60,000 nucleotides of DNA from Membranipora membranacea. Lineage: Eukaryota > Bryozoa > Gymnolaemata > Cheilostomatida > Membraniporidae. Made by a program: the position numbers and the translations under genes. The stretch is from the NCBI GenBank assembly GCA_914767715.1, contig OU612071.1:24179681-24239680 (forward strand), given 5' to 3'. The notes under the pieces were generated by a model. That model ran no database searches. It was not told where the DNA came from and was given only the letters and a program-made list of their open reading frames with translations. Shown here piece by piece: positions 11,111 through 21,981 of the stretch; position 1 is the first letter of the stretch, and the number at the start of each line of letters is the position of its first letter.

Positions 11111-11810
11111 ACTCAATCTACCTACATAAAAGTGTATATGATAGTGAAAATAAAATATAGGCATGGGTTGTCAAACTATATATTGAAAATATGGAATCAT
11201 TTTCACAGCTATAGATATTGTTATTCCGTACCAGTATTGCTTTTGAGGTGTGTAACGGGCCTGTATACATTAGAGAAGTGGTTTCAAGAGGCAGAACATT
11301 TGATGAAAATTAGTTGTTGGAATGTAACTGTTCTTTATAAAATTGTTGTATTCAGCTGCTTTTTTGATGTTGTGTGTAGAGACTTTAAATAAAGGCAATA
11401 CTTAATAATAATGGATAGCATGTGACCATGGGCGTTTATTCCGAAAAATCTGACCCACCACTTTGCACCCCAGACACAATTTCGCGAACTTATTCGCAAT
11501 ATTTGACATTTTTATGGTTTTTCACCCATTAAATCCAATTTATACCCAGAAATGGGCGTTTTATATGGAAAGAGCATGAAAAACTACCTTTAGGAGTAGG
11601 AGATGTTTTAAGGATGAAAATCAAAAAAAAATAAATAAAGTGTTTTAAAAAAAAAATTAATTAAGTTTTTTTAATTCTAATTGAACCCACAACTTGTTAT
11701 GAGTCGTGGGTGGTAATATACGCCCATGCATGTGACATGCAATTTAAAGTGGGTTTCAATGATGAAGATAAACACTATATAAGATTAAACATCCAACGTG
11801 ATCATTACAA
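11111..11810 (-). repeat. Putative BEL/Pao LTR copy B, containing a MITE
   Basis: It lies directly upstream (minus strand) of the gag start at 11075, where a 5' LTR is expected. It matches the split copy A (5783-5830 plus 9033-9215) in direct orientation. Homology fades near 11810. No clear TG..CA ends or primer-binding site could be fixed, so the LTR call is an inference from position and duplication. Confidence 0.5.
11427..11728. mobile_element. 302-bp hAT-type MITE with perfect 8-bp target duplication
   Basis: The ends are CATGGGCGT..TATT and its inverse. The flanks are CATGTGAC on both sides (11419-11426 and 11729-11736), identical over 8 bp, the target length of hAT elements. The related sequence at 9149-9156 is uninterrupted, which confirms a simple insertion. 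There is no coding capacity, so it must rely on a transposase supplied in trans. Confidence 0.85.
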
Positions 11811-11889
11811 GCTCTCACAGAGGTCTTTCATCAATTCTGGATAGTTTTCCATGCATTCTTGATATATCGGTGATCTGCACTAGTGTTGT

Positions 11890-12950
11890 TTACGCTAAAG
11901 CCCGAGTGCAAAATATTACTACTAAATAAAAGTAGTATCAGCTTACGGAATATATAATGTAATGCAGCACAGCTATATTTTTGAGCTTCTGCAGTCATTT
12001 TCGATATCAAATAAAGTAGGCTTGTGCAATATTAACGAAAATTGGTCTTAATCTTAATCTTGTCATGTTCAGTTAATCTGTGATTACTCTTACTTTTAAT
12101 CTTCCCATCTGGTTGATTACAGGACCACTCACCAAAGAAGAAATCAAGCAATAACATTATCTTTTTTATACATTTGGACTTATGATAGGCTTTACTCCCA
12201 AATATGAAACTTTTATTGAGTGATTGAGTCATTATTTTATAGCTGCATGTAAATGTAATCACCTTAAGTTTTGTTTTAGGAAAACTTGACCAAACTTTAA
12301 ACCTTTTTCATACAATCAGCATAGTACTATACTTTTCATCTCGATATTACATGTTATCACTTATCAGTGGCCTCAACAGACAATAAAGAGAATTAATTTT
12401 TTTTTAAAGATTAAAATTAATGTTTGAGTTAATCAGATTCATCTCCATATGAATATATCGCGTTGATCTTAATCTTTGACACTATTTCAATAGTATCAAC
12501 TGTGAAAAATGGAATTTAAATTCCTAATTTTACATAATATGTGGCCACATGAAAGCACATACAAAATACAGCAGGTACTGAAGGTACAATCAGGCCACTG
12601 TTTATTTTTTTTCAGCCACAAATTTCAAAGTTCTTGGGTCATGACTCTTGATATTTTTGTTCAGAAATGTTGCCAGGCAGATCGGGCAGTTACTATTTTT
12701 AAAGAATATTGTTGTTATGTAACCCCCCATTAATAGTCTATTGAATTTAAATAGATTATAGACACATTTACATGAGAATGATCGCTGATGACATCTTCTC
12801 CGATACTTGTGACTGTAGAGAATTTATCAGTAAGGCCAGCACAGAAATTATCTACAGCGCTTGCATCTTCCCCTTTAATAAGGTCTGAGAACAGATGCTC
12901 ATCAGTATCATTCTCACACTCAGAATGTGTACCTTTGTAATCCAGCATAT
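11890..12950. other. AT-rich intergenic stretch, no gene seen
   Basis: Repeated TTAATCTT-like words occur at 12040-12110 and 12410-12475, but I find no coding exon or RNA gene. Confidence 0.4.
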
Positions 12951-13450
12951 TGCATGTTGTGAGTAGCAGATAAGCTGCCTTGAACTGGTCAGAATCACGG
13001 TGGTCTCTGAGACCTCCCAGCCCTCTTATCTGTCCACAAAAACTTCAAGGCAGATATGGAGGTCTTCCAGCCCTAAATGCAAGGAATTTTTGAGTCACAA
13101 TACATGACAGCTCTATCAGTGCTTCGTCGGCAAATTTCCAAAGAATCTGCCGATAAAGCACAATTAACAGGCTTTGGAGAATGATATCTCCTGGAATTAA
13201 ACATATCGAACAAATTATCAAATAATTTAATGAACCAAATTTTAAATCCCAACAGACAAAGAGCTGGTTACAAAGTTATGTGTTCGTCAACTTAGGCATT
13301 TTTTGGAAAAAGGCCTAGGATCCGACCTCAAATTAACATAAACAATTGGCAGGAGCGAAAGAGTAAATCAATATTATAAAATCTTAGGTATTTATTACTA
13401 TTTAAAGAACCAGAAAGCGACAACATACCAATAAATACTGTGACTTTGAT
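12950..13450 (-). repeat. Unidentified duplicated sequence, copy 1 (with MITE-free site)
   Basis: Two blocks recur at 14.1-15.4 kb. Block Y (12990-13210) matches 15110-15400. On the minus strand both share residues such as LSADS and a C-terminal PxLPxxxCGQI pattern, so it was probably once coding. Block T (13385-13440) has the words GGTATTTATTACTATTTAAAG and CCAGAAAGCGACAAC and matches the sequence flanking the 398-bp MITE. The single TTAA at 13402-13405 is the unoccupied target. I do not recognise the family. Confidence 0.55.
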
Positions 13451-14094
13451 GACCGATGAGACTCCAGAGTTTTCTGTTGTAGTTGATTTGGATGTATATC
13501 ATTGTGAAACCAATCTGCAAAGGATTTTAGTTGGTAATTTCTCGCAACTTATGAAGTTACGTGTGAGGCTACCTGTGATTTTGTGCTATCTGGTGTTTTG
13601 ATTCCGATCGCATTGCAGAGTTTTGGGAAGTTGTCCATTACGCGAATAGCCTCTCTGTAATAGATTGTGTTTTTTAGGCGTGAGTGGGTTCTCAGGATAC
13701 AACTTCACAAATAGCAAGTGATGTTCCTCAACCAATTAATCTAAAATCTAAAAAGTGAGTTGATTCTGTGCTGTGATAAGGGCTGAATGCCAGAGAGCTG
13801 ACAGCAGAAAGCAGTCTGTTGTAAAGTTCCCATTCCTCAAAGTCTTCGGTTATAACTGGGAACAAACACCTGGGATGCTGATTGCTTCATTATTATTTGT
13901 CCTTTGGATTTTGACAGGAGGCGGTGGTAATTGCAGGAGTTAGTATATCCATAGTTGAGGGAATGGTATGTGAGAGCAAAAAGAAGCCAGAAATTGGTTT
14001 TAAATCTAACCAGAATTTTTTTTTCACAACAAGATATTATAAATTACAAAAATACGAAAAAAGTTATCTATATTCCAGGTTGATCCATATAATA
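13450..14094. other. Interval between the repeat copies, no gene seen
   Basis: No coding exon or RNA gene could be supported here. Confidence 0.35.
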
Positions 14095-15560
14095 GAAGCT
14101 CAGGTATTTATTATTATTTAAACTACTGCTGCCACTCATGCAAATTTGTGCTCATTGAATTCTGCATAGCTTCAAGATAATTAATTGAGACTTAAATTTC
14201 ATAATTCTCACCTTATGGACATATAATTTGCACAAACTGATCTTCAAAATCAGGGCATGAAATCTACGCACCAGCTTATGACGTATACAGTGTGCTCTAG
14301 TAAGACGGTAACTACATCACCTGATGCGGTAGATAATTAATTTCATACCCTAATTTTGACGATCAGTTTGTGCAAATTGTTTGTCCATAAGGTGACAATT
14401 ATGAAATTTAAGTCTCAATTAATTATCTTGGTGAAAATGATCAGATTGCAGCCTCATTTATTAGTTTTGAGCTACACAGAATTCTAAAAGCACACATTTG
14501 GCTGTGTGGCAGCGGTGGTTTAAAGGACCAGAAAACGACAACTTGCCAATAGATGCTTTGATGTTTAATGTTTGATGCTTCATTTTAAGCCTACACAATA
14601 CTTTACCAGGGTCATTGAGATTTTTTGACTGGTAATGATTTGCCTGAAAATGATGCAGGCTTAAGAATGCAGCAAAAGGTCCTGCAGTTGTGTACTCTGA
14701 ACCTAATCCGACAACTTGATTGTCAGCTAAGTTATCAAAGTCTAGCATTAAAGCCGGTTTATTTCCTGATTCTATGAATCCAAAAGCGGCTGTGGTTATG
14801 CTATGTATTGTTTGACTGCCTATATTCTATACCATGAGTATCCAAAGCAGGCGCCCTCCTTTGATTGTTGTTTTCTGATTCACATTTGGCGTCTGAGAGA
14901 AATCCTTTTTCACCAAAAATTGTGGTGAGCACAGGGATATTGTCAACTAAGTCAAGTGCTGTTTGTGGTTTTGTTTGATCTCGCAGTCTGTCTGTCATTT
15001 TCATTGATTCAACTTACAAACTGCTTCCCATATGGTGGTCTTCGGTGTTGCTTTCGTATATCTGCTCGATCAGCACACCGAAAATTCCGCATATTTTCCT
15101 TTGGCATAGTTGTTTACAGCAGTGGTAGCGTTTGTGCCTTTTCAGCCTTTGCCTGCCGACAGAACAGTTCCTCATTGCCCAAATCTGCCCGCAATATCTT
15201 TGAGGCAGAAAGGGAGATCTTCCATCCCTTAATGCGATGAATTGTTTTACGTTTTTGAGTCACCATATATGGTAGCTCAATAAGTGTCTTGTTGACAAAT
15301 TTCCAATGGCATGAATCTGCTGACAATGCGCAGATAAGAGGATTTGAGGAATGATATCTGTGGGAATTAAAAGTATCGCACAAACATTCAAATAACTAAT
15401 TAAGTTTGAGGTGTTCAAATACCAGCTGGTACAGCGTTGTTTAGCAGCTGTGGTCAAGATGTTTAGAAGTAACTCTTTGGATGAGGAGCTTTGGTCTGCA
15501 GCATGAAAGAGATTACACTGCATGGTTAGTCCAAATGTAGGCACTAATTTATTAGTTAAT
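14095..15560 (-). repeat. Unidentified duplicated sequence, copy 2 (MITE-interrupted)
   Basis: This is the counterpart of 12950-13450, with the blocks in the order T (14095-14121 plus 14520-14570) then Y (15110-15400), as in adjacent units of a tandem duplication. Minus-strand frames at 14520-14748, 14801-15004, 15114-15383 and 15260-15544 are open but short and do not join into one frame. It is likely a decayed transposon or gene. P-element or other superfamily membership could not be established. Confidence 0.45.
14122..14519. mobile_element. 398-bp MITE at TTAA, Kolobok-like ends (copy 1)
   Basis: The ends are ACTACTGCTGCCAC and, inverted, ACCACCGCTGCCAC. Long imperfect arms include GCACAAACTGATC and its inverse. 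TTAA flanks both sides (14118-14121, 14520-14523), and the paralogous empty site at 13402-13405 has one TTAA. The terminal 12 bp match the ends of the large transposon at 27712-37661, so that element's transposase is the likely driver. Non-coding. Confidence 0.88.
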
Positions 15561-16450
15561 TGATAAGATAAGGCCGCTCTTTAAACATCAATATTGAATA
15601 TTATCAGATTCGTGAGCAGGTGACAGACATCCAACTTTCTCTGGCAATCAGCGCCAATCTGCACTCATGCTAATTCTTTGTTAGTTTTACTGCACCAAGC
15701 TGATGATGGTATTTTTCCGGTCGTATCTGTTACCTGATATGCATTGGCTTTATGGCAGTTGTTGAGGGGACAACAGACACAGTTAATTCATAAGGTATCA
15801 AGTGACCTACTTGTTCCTGATGGCACAGAAACTTTATAAGAAAGTATGCTATCATCCGTTTGTGAGCAGCCACCTTGGTTTGATCAATCCTCTCTTTTGT
15901 GATGATTGATTGCCACAGTTGAGGCAGTTTACAAAACTAACTTGTAATTCTGCTCTCCTGAATCCTCTAAGCTCTTCCCAAAATATGTACTACTAATAGA
16001 AATGCAGAAAACCTAGAGTCATGTTGGTGTAAAATAGCGGCTTCAAAATGATGCAGTAATCATTCAAAAACAAACAAACACTTTATTGGCATATTGATTT
16101 TTATTCATATTTATATAAAAATCACTCGTAAATTATGTAAAAAAATCAAAGCTCACTTTATAGTTAAGAGCATGAATACTATAATATATCATCCAAAGAA
16201 GTCAACTAATACATCTCAAACTTGTTTCTATAATTGTGCGTAGGCTACCTCTCTCATTTGTCACAACATGCCTACTGAAGTCTGATCACAGTGGCAGATT
16301 TTCACACAGTGGGAAGGGGAAATTTTATTGGTGTCAACACACTTAAATTAGTAAATATATCGACAGCTGACAAGTTCTTTGGAAAAGGAATTGTATTATT
16401 TAGAAATCGTTTGATGCAGAAACTCCTGGCAGTCATAATAGGGTACCTGT
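15560..16450. other. No gene or repeat recognised
   Basis: AT-rich, with only short unrelated open frames. Confidence 0.35.
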
Positions 16451-16454
16451 CAGC

Positions 16455-16545
16455 ACAGAGATCTTAAATAACAAAAAAATGCCAGTTTGAATCATGATCA
16501 TCAGTATTACAAGTTTTTTTATACAGGTTTTTGATATATATAATT
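16455..16545. repeat. Repeat block also present, split, at 18283-18330 and 19163-19210
   Basis: Shared words include AAATGCCAGTTTGAAT followed by ATTACAAGTTTTTT and GGTTTTTGATATATAT. In the second copy the two halves are separated by about 830 bp that includes the 357-bp MITE, so sequence was inserted there (or lost here). Confidence 0.6.
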
Positions 16546-16740
16546 ATGAAAGAATTTGAAATTGATATTATGATTGAGTAGAATGTGCTTTTTCTTATGT
16601 TTCTTTCGCCTACAACACCAACATCCTACTCCTATTACAACGCAAACGACAAATATCAAAGCTGCTGCTGGTCCAAAATACCAGTACCTGACCTCATAAT
16701 GTAACTCTTGGTCCGAAATGACAAAAAAATGGTATCCCAA
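16519..16740 (-). CDS. Possible exon with a transmembrane segment
   Basis: The minus-strand frame encodes a single hydrophobic stretch (FGPAAALIFVVCVVIGVGCW) followed at once by basic residues (RRKKHKKK), the layout of a type I membrane protein with a short cytoplasmic tail ending at 16519. The 5' splice boundary is unclear. It lies downstream of, and on the same strand as, the nine-exon gene ending at 21982 and could be its last exon, but the phase link is not demonstrated and 5 kb separates them. It may equally be unrelated. Confidence 0.35.
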   Translation of the reverse strand: MGYHFFVISDQELHYEVRYWYFGPAAALIFVVCVVIGVGCWCCRRKKHKKKHILLNHNINFKFFHNYIYQKPV

Positions 16741-16964
16741 TAATCATAATGTCCAAGTCGTAAAATGTTGTGTATGATGAGGCAAAGTTAACATATTAGT
16801 TTACTGGTTTTAGTTTGCAGTTTCTTATACACCCATATGCACACCATGCTTGTGTAATGCATACCTAGTTTTTTGTCAGGCATATGATTGGTACTGTGCG
16901 CATATGGGAGTGAACTTTGACTAGATGACACCTGTAACAAATGAAATTATGTCCTTATTTTAGA

Positions 16965-17663
16965 TATCGTGAGACGAGCAAAAGTCCTCGTAGACTCAAG
17001 AAAAGACAATCGCCCAAGTATGTTCATTACCATACCTGGAAAGGGCCTTGTCACCTTCTCTGCAGAGAATTATCATGCAAAACTCACATCAGACTCGGGC
17101 ACACACACTGAGGGACTACCTGCACTACCGGTGCATTATCAACACCCATTAACACCAACGCCCCATCCTTTCTATCAGCTGCCACCCCCATATTTAAATG
17201 CCATTCGACCGCAACTACATGCCCCAGTCCCACGGACACCTGTTCACGGTCAGTTTAAATATTAGCCTACACAGCCACCTATTTCAGTAAATTTCAATCA
17301 CCCTCTAAATCAGTTTTTTGTTCCCGGACCTTTTAATTATAATTATCCTCCACAGCCCCCAAATACAGAACAATATCACTTCAACGAATTCGCCTACCAA
17401 CCAATTTGTCTACCTTTACAACCAAAACCGCCACCGTCCCCTGACCACCCCAGTCACCATAAACCTATATGGATGCCGTGATGAGTAAACCCTTAGACCT
17501 TGAATATCTAAGGGACATTTCCTCTCCGACTGAGGAACTGCAAGAGGTGTTGGATGAGGGGCGAATTTCAGAGGACTGCTATATACTAATGGAGATCTTG
17601 ATGGGTTGGGGGTTTAACAAGTATGTTGATGAAAACTCACCAATACGGTCATATCAAGCATGA
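16965..17663 (+). pseudogene. Proline-rich orphan coding stretch with stops
   Basis: After a TTATTTTAG acceptor-like site an open frame runs from about 16965 with VSR..FITIPGKGLVTFSAENY-type sequence. It then becomes Pro/His/Tyr-rich (LPALPVHYQHPLTPTPHPF). A TAG at 17263-17265 interrupts it, and the same composition continues in frame to tandem TGA codons near 17480. An overlapping frame (17469-17663) adds an acidic segment (LEYLRDISSPTEELQEVLDE). I do not recognise the protein. It could be a retroprocessed or transposon-borne gene fragment, or 3' exon sequence with a real stop at 17265. Confidence 0.35.
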
Positions 17664-18344
17664 AGACTGTTGAGATGTATTGCACCCTTGACAATGACGT
17701 GATTGACTATTCACCTTGGCTTGTCTTCTGTGTCTGAGATTACAATTGTCATATACACTTTGGGACATCAGATGCTTGTATTAATCCGCAAGGCAACACC
17801 ATTCTCTTGAGATCTTGTATTATTATAGGGGAATTGATTACATAATAATGCTGCTTGCATGGAAATGTGCTGATATATATACATACTGCAATATACATCA
17901 AGATGCATTGGACCTATGTGTATTTCATGGGTGGACAATACTCATCTGTTGACCAGAACCAAATTAACTTTAAAATTTATTTCTTTTCAGCTCATAATGA
18001 TCAATTCTACAGAAGTTACAGCGAAGAACTGGCTCCATTGCTCTCAGTGCTGACATTTGCCGGTTAATTGACATATTTACGTTTTGACTAAAGTATGTTT
18101 ATTGTTTTTCAACTTTTCATATACAATACAATTTACTTGCAACCGCCCCCCCCCCCTTCCCCCTCTACGAGTGTTGTTGGACTTGTAAATCATATAGTTT
18201 GGACAATTCATGGAGGTTTTTCACATTTTCCATTCTGGTGATTTTGATAATTCGAGGTCAAATTTTTGGGTAACAATGGGCAGCACAGAAATATGAATTA
18301 ACAAAGAAAATGCCAGTTTGAATTATTATTAGGTGCTATGAATA

Positions 18345-18701
18345 GACAGTTTTTTGAGCTCTGATTTAGGCCTCAGTTCTGAGTTGTCCTCTCTCCAGTT
18401 TGGTACTTTTAACCCACGCCGCATAGGAAAAAAGTGCTCTTCATAACCGCTTATAATAGGATAAAAGTTATTTTTGATTCAGAATCTGCAGCATTGAAAA
18501 CTCACATGGACATAGACACCTGTCTCACTGGGTTTTCAATGGTGCGGACTCTGAATCAAATATCATTTTTATCTTAACATAAGCGGTTTTCAAGATAAAC
18601 CTCTTTCAGCACTTTTTTCCTATGCGGCGTGGGTTAAAAGTACCAAACTGGAGAGAGGACAAGTCCAAATTGAGGCATAAATAAGAGCTCAGAAAACTGT
18701 C
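18345..18701. mobile_element. 357-bp foldback MITE flanked by TA
   Basis: Nearly the whole element folds into a hairpin. The left arm from GACAGTTTTTTGAGCTC through GGTACTTTTAACCCACGCC is repeated inverted on the right, down to a small loop. TA lies at both edges (18343-18344, 18702-18703), consistent with a Tc1/mariner-type target, although TA is too short to be decisive. Non-coding. A hairpin this long could form double-stranded RNA if transcribed. Confidence 0.75.
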
Positions 18702-19214
18702 TATACCAATGGTTTATTCAAATTTGATTGTGCCAACATACAATCTTTGGTCACATATGCTGCTCAGGCTTGGTTTTTACTTTTAAATGACTGTAACATT
18801 ATGCGTCTTGAAATAATTCAGCCGACGGCCGCCGCCACAAGGACCATTTTACCAGACGAATGTTATGAGGAAAGGCTGAAGTTTATAAATCTATCCTCGT
18901 TACATGATTTTTTTTGAACAGAGCAAGAGACATTTTAAAAAAAAAGGCTGGTGATCAAACATACCCTCTTTAAAGTCATATTTTCAGAAATGAATGTAGA
19001 ACATCTTCTCGCTGCAAATCGATTTTAAGATCAAAACTATGTAGGTCCCAAAAGCGTGCCAAATCCTTTTTCCTTTTAATAATCTCTGCCCTTAGTACTT
19101 TTTAACCTTTGTAAGCATTCAATTTTTTCAATACCATGATATCGTATGTGAAACTGAACTAAACTATTATTATTACAAGTTTTTTATTAAGGTTTTTGAT
19201 ATATATTTACACAC

Positions 19215-19289
19215 ATTTGTGCAATAAAGTGTCATATATTATATATCCCACTATTGTACCCACAAAAACCCTGGACAATGAGTGATTCA

Positions 19290-19328
<39 letters not shown>

Positions 19329-21240
19329 GCTATCAGTGTGTAGGGCATATCTTTGCATTGGAGTTGTCCGACCATGTCAGGCTATTTTATCCACCATTAA
19401 TTACTATTGGGTTAAGGATGCCCAACATGATTATTTAAGAGGATTTAACACATGATTTTTTTGTGGGTCATATAAAATGACTCCTAATTTTATGAGTGAC
19501 ACTTAGTTGGGGCTAAATACACACAGATGACACTTAAAAGCACAGATTTGAATCTATATATATATATAATTATAAAAGAATGCAGGTCAGCTCTGCAAAC
19601 AATTCAACTTCATCCACCACAAATTACACATGGAGAACAAAATTACCTCATTAAATGTTTACGCCTCATCACTTCCCTTTGTTTTTGACATCAACTTCTA
19701 CAATCATGATAATATGCAAACTTTTCCACTTTTGTAAGAATAATTTAACAGCCTGGAATTTTAAATAAACTTACTGTTTTCAATCCACGACACACCTGAC
19801 AGATGTATCTCTGTTCACAACAAGTTAACATACGCGTAGGGGTAATGCCTTTTTGAAGTATTAGAGGCAAGGAATCACTCAGTGAAAAATGGTGCACTAT
19901 GCACAACTGTAAAGGGAATGACTATTGGCCGCCAATAAATGGCTTGAATTTATTTCCAACTGCAGACCCCTAAATGTCAGGCTGGTTTTGACCAGTTAAA
20001 TTCAAAGGAGTGTTAGGGGGTTTGTGACCATACACAGTTGTATGAATTCCAATCAGTACCAAAGATTGTCCCAAAATCTTTTCATGTGTGATAAAAATTA
20101 ATAATTTTCTAGTTGTCTGCTCTTGGCTATATAATCCAAAATGATGTCAACTTCTGTGTTCTCCATAACATAGAAGTAGCTAAGTATGCAGAGTCACCAC
20201 CTTTCACACATTGCTGCAAGAGACCAGGGATCGATTCTTGGCTACTCTCGTTAGGCCCTTTTATCAGAGCTTTTACCTGTGATTGTTTCTGGGGCCAAAC
20301 CTTACATGAACACAGTGTGCATTGTGTATGCGATGCTATTCTATTTGGAAAATAAAGTACATTTATAATAATTGGAAGAACAAAGAAATTGCAGGAAAAA
20401 AAATTCTGAAGTTAAATTATCACAAGTGAAGATTGTAGGAGGGTCTCATTTCCCCTCATAAATCAGGAACTGCAGGCGAGGTGACTGAAGAAAATCGGAT
20501 AATTGAAACTCTATATATCACTGGCCGAGCAATACATAATAATAACTAGCACTTTTGTCAAACTGAGATAATCGGCCTTTTGTATCCGAATTGTATACAT
20601 CATATGGTGGGAAGCTAGCTTAAACTAAAATCGTCGACCATTTGAATTTTGGTTCGCTTTATTTGATCATAAGTGAAACAAGATCCAAGGTTTAGAACTG
20701 GGAATTTAGAACTCCATATTTTCAGTTTTGGCAGTTAGCTCTTTGTCGCGCTGGGCCAGCGATATGTCTGCATAAAACTGATATAACCTGAAAGACTGTG
20801 CAACTGAATTAATGTATTTGATAAAGATATCAGTCAAATATAATCAAATTTGACTTTAAACTCATGCTTTTTCTAATCTTTAAATTCGATTGAAATCCTG
20901 CTAGTAATGGACTTTCGAAAATCATGATTCCGTATCATCGGAGAGAAAGGGCTCTATCACTTCATATTATTCAGTCACAATCTCATTATTAGTCATGGTT
21001 TGAAAGGATTGATTGATAAAAATATTCATTGCTATTGTCGAGAATGAGGATGGCTGCAAAAGCGTAATATATAATGTTTTATAAAGGAGTATTAATATAC
21101 GGATGACCTTAACTTAGTACTTTGAATATACCGACCATCAAATGTCTGAATAAAGTTACAAAAATACAATAATTGCTTGATGGCTTCTTTGTTTAAGTGT
21201 ATGGTAACTACCTGAATGTCCTGTAAATCTGTATGTGTAG
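19215..21240. other. No gene recognised; one (AT)n run at 19289-19325
   Basis: Apart from the AT microsatellite next to this interval's left part I find no exon, RNA gene or clear repeat. Confidence 0.4.
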
Positions 21241-21259
21241 AAGCTACATCATCAGTCAA

Positions 21260-21495
21260 ATAAGCAGTGGGTTAAGTAGTAAAAGCAGTAAGTGATATAC
21301 ATCTAAGTAGTAGCACAAGTAGTAGTTGTATAAATGGTTGCATTCATTGACTACTTAATCTAGTACTACTCTAATTATCCATATTAGACATAAGATAGTA
21401 AAAGTGGTCAAAGAGGTAGTAGCAGTAGCAGTACCACAAGTAGTTGTAATGATATCAGAATCAGTAGTGGTTGTCATAGCAGCAGTAGTAGAAAT
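21260..21495. repeat. Degenerate AGT/AGC trinucleotide-rich tract
   Basis: Many imperfect GTAGTAGC-like triplets in two clusters (21260-21330 and 21410-21495). Reads as an old decayed microsatellite. The open frame it creates is a repeat artefact. Confidence 0.6.
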
Positions 21496-21981
21496 AATGA
21501 GGGGAGCGCATGAACCCTCAGGATGTCCGTGGAATGTATGCTTTGGTATAGCTAAAACAGAAGATCAAACTATTATTATCATGAAAACACAAATAGATTG
21601 ATCCACATATATGGCCATCTGAAAATAAATGAGTCTTTGCATGCCATACTATTTTACATATCGACATGTTGATGGGCTCCTCCAGAGAAGGAATATCTCA
21701 AAGCCCTTTTAGAGAACGCCACTTCAGTTGATTAGCGGAATTTCTTGCATACATTAGTTTTCTGCATCTGTATATATTCAATAACCAAATATCAATCTGG
21801 ATGCCAATCAATCAGATGCTTAGTTGTATCTCAAGCGCTGTATTAATACTATAATAGTATCCGAGATGTATATTTATGAAGGATTGAATTGAAATTTCAT
21901 AGGAAAAAAAAATTGGCAACGACATATCATTGTCCTTGAATGTGAGGTAAAAGCTTTCAGACAAAATTGCCCTCAATTTAC

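Noticed and set aside
12730-13100. P-element or THAP9-like transposase C-terminus
   Set aside because: A few residues (GGLRDH, QFKAAY) look similar, but the upstream part does not match and the paralogous copy does not support it.
21404-21601. Valine-rich open frame as a gene
   Set aside because: Produced by the degenerate AGT/AGC repeat, with no splice context or homology.
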